Shown one piece after another: positions 16,360-25,921 of a stretch of 64,000 bases of DNA. The position numbers were made by a program, and so were the translations under genes. This stretch comes from Bifidobacterium boum (GTDB taxonomy: Bacteria; Actinomycetota; Actinomycetes; Actinomycetales; Bifidobacteriaceae). How positions within the stretch are numbered: position 1 is the first letter of the stretch; every line of letters starts with the position of its first letter. Under the pieces are notes generated by a model, which was given only the letters and a program-made list of their open reading frames with translations, had not been told where the DNA came from and did no database searches. The stretch lies in contig NZ_JGYQ01000007.1 in the NCBI RefSeq assembly GCF_000741535.1, forward strand, positions 124,001 to 188,000. The letters run 5' to 3'.

Positions 16360-18942
16360 ATGAATTGGATGACACGGATGACCGCATGGGCGAAAAGCCA
16401 CGTCTTGGCAGTAGACACGGCGTGCACCCTACTGATCGGCGTGATCCTCCTCCTCATCACGACAAACACCGGGTCCATCCCCGGCGTGTTCTTCTCATGC
16501 CCGCCCGCAGTCCGCGTGTTCTGGCAGATCGCCATGCTGATCCCCATGGCCTTACGCCGGTGGAAACCGGAACCAAGCGCATGGGCGATCACGGCGATCA
16601 CCACCGGACAGCTCATCCTCGGCCCCGCCCTCGTTCCCGCCGACCTGTTCGCGTTGACGGTCCTGTACGCCGTCATTGTGTACGGCAACCCGAAACGCAG
16701 CCGCCTGTTCGCATGCCTCGCACTCGCCCTCGGCATCATGGCTTCGCTCGCGCTCGCCGCGTCCAGCAGCCTCGGCCCGGTGTTCGGTTTCGCGTTGTCA
16801 CCATACCGGGTCTCACTGTGTCAGGGCAACGACCCTCACACGTGTTCGCAGAATTTCCTGGCATCATTCGCGGGCAGTCTTATCATCACCATCCTGTGCA
16901 TCATCACCGTGATATTCTTCGCCTACTGGCAGCGTGCCCGCAACACGACCATCACGGCGCTCAGGGAACGCAATACGGCGTTGCAGGCCGGGGAGGAGGA
17001 ACGCCGCCGTATCGCTGCCCTTGCGGAGCGCGCACGAATCGCCCGCGATATGCATGATATCGTCGCGCATACGCTGTCCATCATCATCGTGCAATCCGAC
17101 GGCGGCAGGTATGCCGGGGCTTCGAATCCGGATATCGCCAAACACACCATGCATACCATCAAGCAGGAATCCGAGCGGGCGATGCAAGATATGCGGCATC
17201 TGCTGGGCGTGTTCGGCGAACCTGACCATGCGGATTACCGGCAGGTTTCCACGCTGATTGACGAGGCGCGCCATACAGGCGGTGATATCCGGCTTGCGTA
17301 CCGGGTTCATGGACAGCCACATCCGGCATGGTTGAGTGAAACCGCCAGTACGGCGATGTACCGGATGGTGCAGGAGGCGCTGAGCAATATTCGCAAATAC
17401 GCTGGCCCGGATGTCCACGTGAATATCGATGAGATATGGGACATGCAGAAGCTGACCGTCAGTGTCACCGATGACGGCCGTGGCGCGAGCGCCGCCATTG
17501 ACGGGCACAAGCCGGGATACGGTTTGCAAGGCATGCGTGAACGCATCGCGATGGCGTCCGGGAGTGTGCAGGCAGGCCCGCGACTCAGTGGCGGGTTCGA
17601 AGTCACAGCGAGCGTACCATACCGTGATGTACCGGGATACGGCGGCCCCGGGGCGCTCGCCGCACGCGCTGCCGCCGTAGCGACACCGACGGCACGCCCC
17701 GCCAACCGCGCTGCTGTCATACATGACAGTGATACGGTTGATGGTGGATCGCACCACGAACGCCATCAGGTCACCCGACCGCCGTCGGCCGCCCCGACAC
17801 GGGATCGCAAAGCCGCCCGACCGGCAGCCGCATCCTGGATATCCCGGGCGTGGCGACACTATGTAAGCAACCGGCAGGCGACGCCCGTCATGTCCGACGG
17901 CACGCGACACGGGGCGAACACCGTTGAACGCATGTCCGGATGGTGGGAGCATCATTACCTGTTCTCCGACATCCTGTCCGGCATACTGATCGCCATCATG
18001 TTCAGCTACTCGGGGGTGAACGTGGGCAACAACCTGCAATTCGTGCTTGCCGGGCGCCAAACGGATGCGATCGACCAAACCGTCATATGGATAGTGACCA
18101 TCATGGTCATGCTGCCATGGATGTTCAGACGCCGGTTCCCCCGTGCCAGCGCCGCCGTCGCGGTCATCTTCGCCCTGATCCAAATCATGGTCATGCCATG
18201 CATTCTGTTCGTCAATATCATGACGCTGGGCGTGCTCTCCGCCGTCATACTCTACGGAAACGAACGCACCGTCAGAGGCGCGATCGCCGCCGCCGGTCTC
18301 ACCACCTGCGCTTGTGCAGCATCGGTTCTGGCTGGGACCATGGGGTACCGCTGCCTGCTGGCGATGCTCGCCGACATTCCCCGACTGGCAAGAACGAACG
18401 GCACCATGCTGGTCGAAACCGCTTTGGCATTCGTGGTCATTGCCGCCCTCTGCCTGATCACCATCGTGTCAGCATTGTGGAAACGTTCCAGCGGCAATGA
18501 TGCGCTCGTCCAGCAGGCCCGGGAACAAGCGTTACGCGAAGAAGCGCATCGCCAGCAGACTCTCGCCGCGAACGTGGAACGCGACCGGATCAGCGCGAAT
18601 ATCCAAAGCGAAGTCACGCAGACACTGCAATCCGTCATCGCCCGCACCGATGCCGGTCTGGCTATGTTCGAGCAGGCGGAGCGGGAAGGCAGCGAACCTG
18701 ACGCTGATGCGGTACGCAACGCGTTCAAACAGATCGGCGAACAGGGTCGTGAGGCGTTGGCTCGGATGCGTGAGCTACTCGGCGTGCTGCGCAAAACCGG
18801 GTTCAGCGATGAAGATCACGATCGTTCGGAGGATATCGCCCCGCTCGCCCCGGTTACCCCGGGGGCCGTATCCGATGCGCTATCTGCCGCCGAAACTGCC
18901 GCCACCGGCACCACCGCCGCCACCGCCGAATCCGCCGGATGA
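16360..18942 (+). CDS. Tandem sensor histidine kinase (HisKA_3) with a degenerate second kinase half
   Basis: The 860-aa protein has two similar halves. Half one: about five membrane helices (residues 15-190), a coiled coil, the phospho-acceptor H232 in ARDMHDIVAHTL, N-box EALSNIRKYA, DDGRG at 371-375 and GYGLQGM at 386-392, i.e. a complete NarL-type kinase. After a 100-residue Ser/Ala/Arg-rich linker, half two repeats a membrane domain (about 535-705), a coiled coil and a dimerisation-like segment ERDRISANIQSEV, where the acceptor His is Gln (749) and the next Asp is Ser; no ATPase domain follows, only an Ala/Thr-rich tail. The response regulator at 21366-22103 is the likely partner. The 3' end overlaps the convergent DUF2207 gene by 63 bp. 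The ligand is unknown. Confidence 0.85.
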   Translation: MNWMTRMTAWAKSHVLAVDTACTLLIGVILLLITTNTGSIPGVFFSCPPAVRVFWQIAMLIPMALRRWKPEPSAWAITAITTGQLILGPALVPADLFALTVLYAVIVYGNPKRSRLFACLALALGIMASLALAASSSLGPVFGFALSPYRVSLCQGNDPHTCSQNFLASFAGSLIITILCIITVIFFAYWQRARNTTITALRERNTALQAGEEERRRIAALAERARIARDMHDIVAHTLSIIIVQSDGGRYAGASNPDIAKHTMHTIKQESERAMQDMRHLLGVFGEPDHADYRQVSTLIDEARHTGGDIRLAYRVHGQPHPAWLSETASTAMYRMVQEALSNIRKYAGPDVHVNIDEIWDMQKLTVSVTDDGRGASAAIDGHKPGYGLQGMRERIAMASGSVQAGPRLSGGFEVTASVPYRDVPGYGGPGALAARAAAVATPTARPANRAAVIHDSDTVDGGSHHERHQVTRPPSAAPTRDRKAARPAAASWISRAWRHYVSNRQATPVMSDGTRHGANTVERMSGWWEHHYLFSDILSGILIAIMFSYSGVNVGNNLQFVLAGRQTDAIDQTVIWIVTIMVMLPWMFRRRFPRASAAVAVIFALIQIMVMPCILFVNIMTLGVLSAVILYGNERTVRGAIAAAGLTTCACAASVLAGTMGYRCLLAMLADIPRLARTNGTMLVETALAFVVIAALCLITIVSALWKRSSGNDALVQQAREQALREEAHRQQTLAANVERDRISANIQSEVTQTLQSVIARTDAGLAMFEQAEREGSEPDADAVRNAFKQIGEQGREALARMRELLGVLRKTGFSDEDHDRSEDIAPLAPVTPGAVSDALSAAETAATGTTAATAESAG

Positions 18943-21090
18943 TCCAGAGCCTGAGGAGCTGAGCGTGGTCTCAACCGCACTCTGGACCTCAACGAACCCG
19001 TCATTGAGCTGCGCACCCAGATCCGCGAAAGACGACGGCTCGAATGCCGCGACACCGGACCCGCCGCCTGCTGCAATGCCGGCGATGACGGTGTTGGGCA
19101 GCATCGTCGGACGGTACATCCAGTACAGCAAGGTGCCGTCCGCGTGGTCGTCAAGCCATTGCGGGTCGGACAGTTCGGGAACCGCATGGGCAAGTTGGTC
19201 CATCACCCGTTCGGACAGGCCGAGCGCCGCGGCATACACCAGGTAGCTGTCCCACAATGCGAGATCGGGCGTCCCACGATCAGTAAAATCGCTGAAATCA
19301 TTGAGATAGCGCTTGAAAGCGTCCAACTGTGAAGCCAGCTTGCTGCCACGCTCATTCAAACCGGAGAACCGCATCAGGCCCATGCATAGACCCACGCACA
19401 ACGCGACCGGAAGAATCGTCACCGCCTGCAAGAACAGGTTGTCCGCAAGCAACGCGCAACCGGCCACCAAGTAGATGAACGCGGCGATACTGACGATGAT
19501 GCTCCCCCGGCCTGCGGGCACGGTGAGGTTCAGCTTCGAGAATTCCTCCTCAAGCAACGCCACCATGGTCCGCTGTTCTTTCGCGCCGTGTTCCCAATCC
19601 TTCATCAAGGAACGCATCTGCCGCATGTCGAATACCCGGGTCTTGCCGCGCTCCCCTACTGTTTCAAGGAAATCCAGCAGGTCGTCCTCGCTGTCGCACA
19701 GGCGTAGCGCCGCGCGGCCGCCGGGTTCATCGCAGCCAGGTTCGATGACGATGGTCACGTCATCGGGTTTGACGGCGACGGTCGTACGTCCGCCGGACCG
19801 GTCCACGCTGTATTCGACAGCCGGAGACTGCCCGACGCCCGACAGTACGGCGGCGCGATCCGCTCCGGACACATCGATGCCATCATACGATTCGGCGGCT
19901 CCCGGGAGGATTCTGATGGCATGCTTGGAGGCGAGCGACAGCATGGTGGCGCTCAGCGCACGCGCATTCGTTTGCGAAGAGGTGCAATGCTCGATCAGCG
20001 CGTTGAGCCGTGCGGCATTGTTCGGCGTCAGGTCGGGCGGTTCGCGGCGGTATGCGGTGTCCTTGGGGAACGACGTCTTGCACATGTTGCCGCGCAGACA
20101 GGCAAGCATGGCCACGCACAGGATGATGCCGATAGTTGCGATAATGCAGGCACGCATGACGAGTTCCCGGCGTTGGGCGTCACGGTGTCGCGCCCAGCTG
20201 TCTGCCTTGGCCTGTTCCGAGACAATCAGGCCCTCCCGGTGTTCACCACCTGGCTCATGGCGGGAGACATCGTTCATCTGGGCGGCATCGACCATGGCGA
20301 CCACGTCGAGATACATGCCGGACTTCACGTTTTTCGCACTGAAATGCACCGTGCCGTCCTTGTCACGCGTGATCTGCGAGTCCGCACCCTCGAAGTGCAG
20401 CCAAGTCGCTGAATTCTTCGTCGTGACGCCATCGGGGAAAGTCACCGTCCCCGTGACTTCACCGATCGGGACGGTGTTTCTGGTACCAATCGGCTCCCAC
20501 TGGAATGCGGCGACATCGTCATAGGCGGTGCAGACCCCTTCGAAGGTCATGGTGATGTCGAAACCCATGCTGTCTGCGTTCTCGGTCACGGGGATATTCC
20601 ATCCGATCTCGATGGTGGGATATCGGTCCGAATAGCCGCCCGAGGCGTCCGGCTTGTCACGCTCCGGGTCATACGTCTGCGTACCGATTCCGGCCCGTTT
20701 GATGTACCAGTGTCCCGCATACGTGGAGTCCCACAGTGGCGTGGACTGGCCGCTGGGCACGATCGGGTCGGCTTGGGTGTAGGTCCTGCCGGTCGTGGTG
20801 TCCTTGACGCTCACCCCGGTGATGGCGGTGAGCTGGTCAGGATCAAGACGATACTGCTGGTACAGTTGCCGCCAAGGCTTGTTTCGTTTCTTCAGCGTCA
20901 CATCGATATGCTCGCGGATTGTCAGATCGCCGTTGCGCTGGACTTCCACCTGATAGTCGACGCTCCGATACGCCATGTCCGCGGAAGGGTGCATTTCGGC
21001 GTAGGTCCTGACGATAACGAAGGTGCAGGCGAGCACCACAGCGATCGCAATACCGACCGCCCTTTTCCATGCCCCGGCTGTATACTTCAC
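18880..21090 (-). CDS. DUF2207 domain membrane protein with Gly-rich tail
   Basis: The 736-aa protein has an N-terminal signal/membrane segment (about residues 8-27), an extracytoplasmic DUF2207 domain starting YRSVDYQVEVQRNGDLTI, a membrane helix near residue 315, a cytoplasmic-looking middle, two further helices near 565-610, and a C-terminal tail of Gly/Ser repeats ending SFGGR, as is usual for DUF2207 proteins. The function of the family is not established. The start is GTG at 21090, with AAGGAG 9 nt upstream; no other start is as good. It lies between the kinase and regulator genes on the opposite strand, and its tail-coding DNA overlaps the kinase 3' end. Confidence 0.85.
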   Translation of the reverse strand: MKYTAGAWKRAVGIAIAVVLACTFVIVRTYAEMHPSADMAYRSVDYQVEVQRNGDLTIREHIDVTLKKRNKPWRQLYQQYRLDPDQLTAITGVSVKDTTTGRTYTQADPIVPSGQSTPLWDSTYAGHWYIKRAGIGTQTYDPERDKPDASGGYSDRYPTIEIGWNIPVTENADSMGFDITMTFEGVCTAYDDVAAFQWEPIGTRNTVPIGEVTGTVTFPDGVTTKNSATWLHFEGADSQITRDKDGTVHFSAKNVKSGMYLDVVAMVDAAQMNDVSRHEPGGEHREGLIVSEQAKADSWARHRDAQRRELVMRACIIATIGIILCVAMLACLRGNMCKTSFPKDTAYRREPPDLTPNNAARLNALIEHCTSSQTNARALSATMLSLASKHAIRILPGAAESYDGIDVSGADRAAVLSGVGQSPAVEYSVDRSGGRTTVAVKPDDVTIVIEPGCDEPGGRAALRLCDSEDDLLDFLETVGERGKTRVFDMRQMRSLMKDWEHGAKEQRTMVALLEEEFSKLNLTVPAGRGSIIVSIAAFIYLVAGCALLADNLFLQAVTILPVALCVGLCMGLMRFSGLNERGSKLASQLDAFKRYLNDFSDFTDRGTPDLALWDSYLVYAAALGLSERVMDQLAHAVPELSDPQWLDDHADGTLLYWMYRPTMLPNTVIAGIAAGGGSGVAAFEPSSFADLGAQLNDGFVEVQSAVETTLSSSGSGSSGGFGGGGGGAGGGSFGGR

Positions 21091-21365
21091 CGCTCACCAC
21101 TCCTTGTGGCCTCTCCTCGCGCTTTCTCCAAGCGACCTCTCCCGCCGCGTCGGGCAACGCCGTCGGGGCTTATGCCCGGGCACGCAGTCCGTCATCAAGA
21201 CGCTGCACACAGCCGCCATGGCAGGCCTCTCATGAGTACCAGTATTCCAACAGTCGAGTACATCGGGGGTCGCCACTGCCGTCGATGTCCGTCCCGCGAA
21301 CGCATATACGCACGATATGGGACTACATCTGGCGAGCGACCCCGTCACCGGATACAGTGGAGATC

Positions 21366-22103
21366 ATGAATCAACAGCAGCATATCCGTGTAATCATCGC
21401 GGACGATCAGGAGCTCGTGCGCGTCGGGTTCGCCATGGTTATCGGCTCCCAAGCGGACATGGAGGTGGTCGGACAGGCCGGCGACGGCGACCAGGCTGTC
21501 GAGCTCGTGCAAGAGCTGCATCCTGATGTCGTGCTCATGGACGTACGCATGCCCAGCATGGACGGGATTGAGGCGACCCGGCTCATCACCGGTATGGAAT
21601 CCAGTTCACCCCGAACTGATGACGACGGTACCGGGCATGTCACCCGTGTCATCATCCTCACCACTTTCGATCTGGACGAATATGTGATGTCCGCCATCAA
21701 TGCGGGCGCATCGGGCTTCCTGCTCAAGGACACTGAGCCGGAAACGCTGCTGGCCTCCATCCGTACCGTGTATCAGGGCAACGCGATCATCGCCCCGTCC
21801 GCAACCAAGCGGCTTATCGAGAATATGGTCGAAGGCAAGCTCGCCCCCACCGAGCAACCCGAGGTTTCCGACGGCACCGGAACGCAGTACACCGATCCGG
21901 AACTCGCCGAATTGACCGAACGCGAGCGTGAGGTGCTCATTGAAATCGCGCACGGGCTGAGCAATCAGGAAATCGCCGACAAACTGTTCATCAGCCTGCC
22001 GACCGTGAAAACACATGTGGCGCATATCCTCGCGAAAATCAATGCGCGCGACCGGGTGCAGGCCGTCGTGTTCGCTTACGAGAACGGACTGGTCCGCCCG
22101 TAG
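21366..22103 (+). CDS. Two-component response regulator, NarL/LuxR family
   Basis: This 245-aa protein has an N-terminal receiver domain with acidic pocket ADDQ (residues 12-15), phospho-acceptor D59 in VVLMDVRMPSMDG, T in ILTTFDLDEYV and K in GFLLKD. A 15-residue insert rich in Asp/Ser (around residue 80) interrupts the receiver before the fourth strand. The C-terminal LuxR-type HTH is LTEREREVLIEIAHGLSNQ through TVKTHVAHIL. The class fits the HisKA_3 kinase at 16360-18942, so the two likely form a pair in spite of the DUF2207 gene between them. GGAG lies just before the ATG. Candidate targets are DUF2207 and the ABC transporter at 22247-25710. Confidence 0.9.
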   Translation: MNQQQHIRVIIADDQELVRVGFAMVIGSQADMEVVGQAGDGDQAVELVQELHPDVVLMDVRMPSMDGIEATRLITGMESSSPRTDDDGTGHVTRVIILTTFDLDEYVMSAINAGASGFLLKDTEPETLLASIRTVYQGNAIIAPSATKRLIENMVEGKLAPTEQPEVSDGTGTQYTDPELAELTEREREVLIEIAHGLSNQEIADKLFISLPTVKTHVAHILAKINARDRVQAVVFAYENGLVRP

Positions 22104-22135
22104 ACTCGACACGCCGAACCGTACGCCAGTATGCA

Positions 22136-22186
22136 GATGCGCTGTGGCCCGCCACTGCTCAAAGTAATGGCGGGCCACAGCGCATC
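22136..22186. terminator. Bidirectional terminator, 19-bp perfect stem
   Basis: GATGCGCTGTGGCCCGCCA and its exact inverted copy flank a 13-nt loop between the convergent response regulator and FtsX-type permease genes. Confidence 0.7.
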
Positions 22187-22246
22187 TATCGGCGGTATCT
22201 GCAATCCGCGTCCCACCGGTCATCACCGGCCGGCGGGACGTCTGGA

Positions 22247-24868
22247 TCACGCTTCGGCGAGCGCTTCAACCGGCGGGGTCTTGACCGCGCGTCGTGCCGG
22301 GAAGACGCTGGCGAGCAGGGCTGCCAGTGCGGCGACGACCAGCACACCGATGTTCAGCTGCCAGTTGGCGACCAGCGCGACTTTGCCAAACGTGCTGAAC
22401 ACCATGTAGGAGCCGACCCAGCCGAAGGCGATGCCCAGAATCTCGCCTACGATGCCGGCGACCAGTGAGATGACCAGCGATTCGACGGCCAGCGACCATC
22501 GCAGCTGGCCACGGGTCATACCGATGGCTCGCAAGGTCGCGGATTCGCGGGTGCGTTCGATAACCGACAGGCTCAACGTGTTGGCCACGCCGATCAGCGC
22601 GATCAGCACGGCGACCGCAAGCAGCGCGACCAGAAGCGTGAGCATTGTGTCGACGATCTGGTTCCACCGGACGCGTTCGGCGATAGGACCGGACAATGAG
22701 GCGCCAGCGCTTGTGCCGATGATGGTCTGCGCGTTGGTGAGGATGTCCACGGCGGAAGCCTTCGACGTGTCGACCGCGGCGAGGATGATATGCCCGTCCG
22801 CCTGCACTTGCTTGGTCTGGAAATAGGATTCGTTGACGAACAAGGTGACGATGACATTCGGATCGACATTGCGGTAATCCCTCTGGGTGACGATGTAGGT
22901 CAGCGTGTTGGCATCGGATGCGCCATCGCTGCCGTCATCGTGTGAAGCGCTGAAGCTCACTTCGTCGTTCTTGAACGAGAAGACCTTGCCGGTGAACGAC
23001 GAGTATGTGGGAGCCAAGGCCTTGCCTTCGTCAAGACTGACCCCGCTGAGATTCGCGTGCAGCACCTTGGACAGCGTGGCGGTGTCGGGCACGCCGATCA
23101 GGGTGGCGCTGCGCTCTTCGCCGTCGATGATGACGCTGCCGCGGGCGATGGGCGCGTACAGTGTCGTTGTCACGCCGTCGATCTTGCCGATCTTGTCGGC
23201 GACGGACTGGCTCAGTGTGCTGCCCTTGGCGATCATATCGACGCTGTAGTGCGTGTCGAGCGTGTTGTTCATCGTCTGTTTGGCGCAGGCGGCACCGGTC
23301 CCGATGCATGAGACGAGTGTCACGCCGATCAGCAGGGCGACACCGGTGGATGCGACACGCCTCGGGTTCTTTTGGATATTGGCATGCGCGATTTTCGCGG
23401 CAGGACCGAACAGTGCGGCGAACGCGCCGCCGAGACGCATAAGCAGCGGCATCCAGAAGGCCGCGGTGACCACCAGACCGATAAAGATCAGGGCGCAGCC
23501 TGCGATGGCGGACAGCAGCATCGTCGGATAATCGTCGCTCAGATTCGAGGAGGACATGGACGAGCGGAGCGTCATCACCGCGCCGACGGTCAACACCGCA
23601 CCGAGGATGATCAGCAGGAAGCCGATGACGCCCCGGACGATGCCGGCACGCTTGTTGTCGCTGATATCGATGGGGCGCAACGCCTCCAATGGGGTGACTC
23701 GCGTGGCGGAACGCGCGGACCCGATCGAGGCGAGCACGGTCATGATGACACCGAACGCGAGCGGAATCACGAAGACCTGCCATGTGAATACCAGTCCGCC
23801 GGTCATGCCCAGGCTCTTGAGCGCGTGGCTGTGGACGACGATCGCCATGATCGCGGAGCCGAACGCGATGCCCAGTACCGAAGCAATCACGCCGAGGATG
23901 CCCGCCTCGCCGATGACGGAACGGTACAACTGACCTTTTTGCGCGCCGATCGTGCGCAGCAACGCCAAGGTGCGGCGGCGTTGGGCGACCAGCACTTGGA
24001 AGGTGTTGGCGATGACGAGCGCCGCCACGAGCATCGCGAGGATGCCGAAGCACATGAGGAACACCGTGACGGCGTTGGTACCGGATTGGCTGAGCGCCTT
24101 GAGCGCCTCATCCCCCGCTTTCTGCCGGGTTTCGATGCTGTAGCCGTTCGGCAGTTCCTTCTTGATCGATGCGACGGCGGTATCGGCTTTGGTTTCGTCG
24201 ATGTCCAGGGTCATGCCGGTGAACATGAGGTCGGATTCGCTGTCCGCCCCCTCAAGGTTCGCCAAGGTTTGCATGCTGATGACAGCGGCACCGCCATAGG
24301 CGCCGAATGCGCCATTGGCGTCTTCGGTGAAGCCGCTGACCGTCAACTCGACGGAATCGCTGCCTCTCATGCCGGAACCGTAGTTCGCGGCGAGGGTCAC
24401 CTTGTCGCCGATGTTCACCGACAGCTGGTCGGCGAGCTTGGCCGGCAGTGCGATTTGCTTATCCCCCGTCGGCTGATGGCCTTTGACCATGGTGACCGGC
24501 AATAGGCGGTCATCGCTCGACGCGTTGATGGCGAGCAGCGTGGCGCTGTTGTCTCCCGTTGATGCGTTGACCGGAATGCTCTGCTGGATGTACGTGGATT
24601 TCACACCGTCGGTGGAAGTGATCTGTTTGGTGTTCACCTCACCGATGGTGGGCGGTATCGAGCCTGATCCACTCATCTTGGACGTGCTTTGGATGATGTA
24701 ATTCGCTTGCGCATACTGGGCGGTCAGCTGGGTGCGCAGCGAATCGTTGAGCGTGTTGCCGAACAGGAAGGTGCAGGCGATGAACGCCGTACCGATCAGG
24801 ATGGCGATTCCCGCAGGAATCAGCATCTTCATGTTCTTTTTCATCATTTTGATCGTAATCGACCACAT
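22247..24868 (-). CDS. FtsX-like ABC transporter permease (MacB/antimicrobial-peptide type)
   Basis: This 873-aa membrane protein has an N-terminal helix, a MacB-like extracytoplasmic core (about residues 40-260), three helices forming a first FtsX domain with LALLRTIGAQKGQLYRSVIGEAG, further helices near 415-490, a second extracytoplasmic domain, and a C-terminal FtsX domain with SATLRAIGMTRGQLRWSLA. The layout suits transporters that export or sense peptides and lipophilic compounds using mechanotransmission. The ATPase gene is immediately upstream on the same strand (32-bp gap). AAGGAC precedes the ATG at 24868. No export substrate can be read from the sequence. Confidence 0.88.
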   Translation of the reverse strand: MWSITIKMMKKNMKMLIPAGIAILIGTAFIACTFLFGNTLNDSLRTQLTAQYAQANYIIQSTSKMSGSGSIPPTIGEVNTKQITSTDGVKSTYIQQSIPVNASTGDNSATLLAINASSDDRLLPVTMVKGHQPTGDKQIALPAKLADQLSVNIGDKVTLAANYGSGMRGSDSVELTVSGFTEDANGAFGAYGGAAVISMQTLANLEGADSESDLMFTGMTLDIDETKADTAVASIKKELPNGYSIETRQKAGDEALKALSQSGTNAVTVFLMCFGILAMLVAALVIANTFQVLVAQRRRTLALLRTIGAQKGQLYRSVIGEAGILGVIASVLGIAFGSAIMAIVVHSHALKSLGMTGGLVFTWQVFVIPLAFGVIMTVLASIGSARSATRVTPLEALRPIDISDNKRAGIVRGVIGFLLIILGAVLTVGAVMTLRSSMSSSNLSDDYPTMLLSAIAGCALIFIGLVVTAAFWMPLLMRLGGAFAALFGPAAKIAHANIQKNPRRVASTGVALLIGVTLVSCIGTGAACAKQTMNNTLDTHYSVDMIAKGSTLSQSVADKIGKIDGVTTTLYAPIARGSVIIDGEERSATLIGVPDTATLSKVLHANLSGVSLDEGKALAPTYSSFTGKVFSFKNDEVSFSASHDDGSDGASDANTLTYIVTQRDYRNVDPNVIVTLFVNESYFQTKQVQADGHIILAAVDTSKASAVDILTNAQTIIGTSAGASLSGPIAERVRWNQIVDTMLTLLVALLAVAVLIALIGVANTLSLSVIERTRESATLRAIGMTRGQLRWSLAVESLVISLVAGIVGEILGIAFGWVGSYMVFSTFGKVALVANWQLNIGVLVVAALAALLASVFPARRAVKTPPVEALAEA

Positions 24869-24900
24869 GGGAGTGTCCTTGCTTGTCTCGTAATACTCGT

Positions 24901-25710
24901 TCAGCGGTTGAGACCGTCATCCATGACGGCGGCAGGCGGCTGGGACACGCCTTCAGCCAGGTTGAGCGTGGCGCGTCGGCGCTCCTGCATGAGCAGCTCG
25001 CTCATCTGGTCGGCGCTCGGATGATCGACATCGGCGACGATCTGACCGTCGGCGAACACGATGGCACGGTCCGCGTAGGAAGCAGCGACCGCATCATGCG
25101 TGACCATGATGATGGTCTGTCCCAGCTCCTTGACCGAACGTTTGAGGAAGCTCAGCACTTCCGCGCTGGAAACCGAGTCGAGATTACCGGTCGGTTCATC
25201 CGCGAACACGACCGACGGCTTGCTGATGAGAGCTCGTGCGATGGCGACTCGCTGCTGCTGGCCGCCGGACAGTTCGTTCGGACGGTGGCCGAGACGTTCA
25301 CGCAATCCCAGGGTGTCCACCAGCATGTCGAACCACTTGCGGTCAGGCTTCTGTCCGGCAAGGGTCAACGGCATCAGGATGTTCTGCTCGGCGGTGAACA
25401 TCGGCAGCAGGTTGAAACTTTGGAAGATGAAGCCGATCTTGTGACGGCGCAACAGGGTCAGCTGCTTGTCATTCATCGTAGTGATATCGGCGCCGTCGAG
25501 CAGGATATGGCCGCTGGTCGCCGAATCAAGGCCTGCCAGGGTGTGCATGAGCGTGGATTTGCCGGATCCGGACGGTCCCATGATCGCGGTGAACTTGCCT
25601 CGTTCGAACGTGACATTCACGTTGCGCAACGCGTGGACCGCGTTCTCGCCGGCACCATACACCTTGACCAGGTCGACCGCTTCGACAGCAATAGGATTCG
25701 GGGTTGCCAT
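24901..25710 (-). CDS. ABC transporter ATP-binding protein (LolD/MacB/BceA class)
   Basis: The 269-aa ATPase has Walker [10 protein letters not shown] near residue 43, Q-loop [10 protein letters not shown], signature [15 protein letters not shown], Walker [14 protein letters not shown] and switch His in MVTHDAVAA. The EPTGNLD form is characteristic of the MacB/LolD/BceA subfamily, which works with FtsX-type permeases such as the next gene. A C-terminal extension of about 40 residues follows the ATPase core. The ATG at 25710 is preferred because GGAGGGAAGAG precedes it. It is the first gene of the two-gene unit. Confidence 0.92.
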   Translation of the reverse strand: MATPNPIAVEAVDLVKVYGAGENAVHALRNVNVTFERGKFTAIMGPSGSGKSTLMHTLAGLDSATSGHILLDGADITTMNDKQLTLLRRHKIGFIFQSFNLLPMFTAEQNILMPLTLAGQKPDRKWFDMLVDTLGLRERLGHRPNELSGGQQQRVAIARALISKPSVVFADEPTGNLDSVSSAEVLSFLKRSVKELGQTIIMVTHDAVAASYADRAIVFADGQIVADVDHPSADQMSELLMQERRRATLNLAEGVSQPPAAVMDDGLNR

Positions 25711-25921
25711 GGCTCTTCCCTCCATTCATTCGTCCGGAACCTTTCCTGGACGGTATGGTTCCAATGTACCGAAACGAGGCGGGAACGCCCATCATGCGCG
25801 GGATGGAAAACGCGCATCATACGGCATCATCCCCAAGGATGAGGCGGAAACGGGTGTATGGGTGGAATCCCTGAGCGACGAGGGTGCCCCCCGACCGGCA
25901 GGCGTAGCGCCTGTTCAGCAC

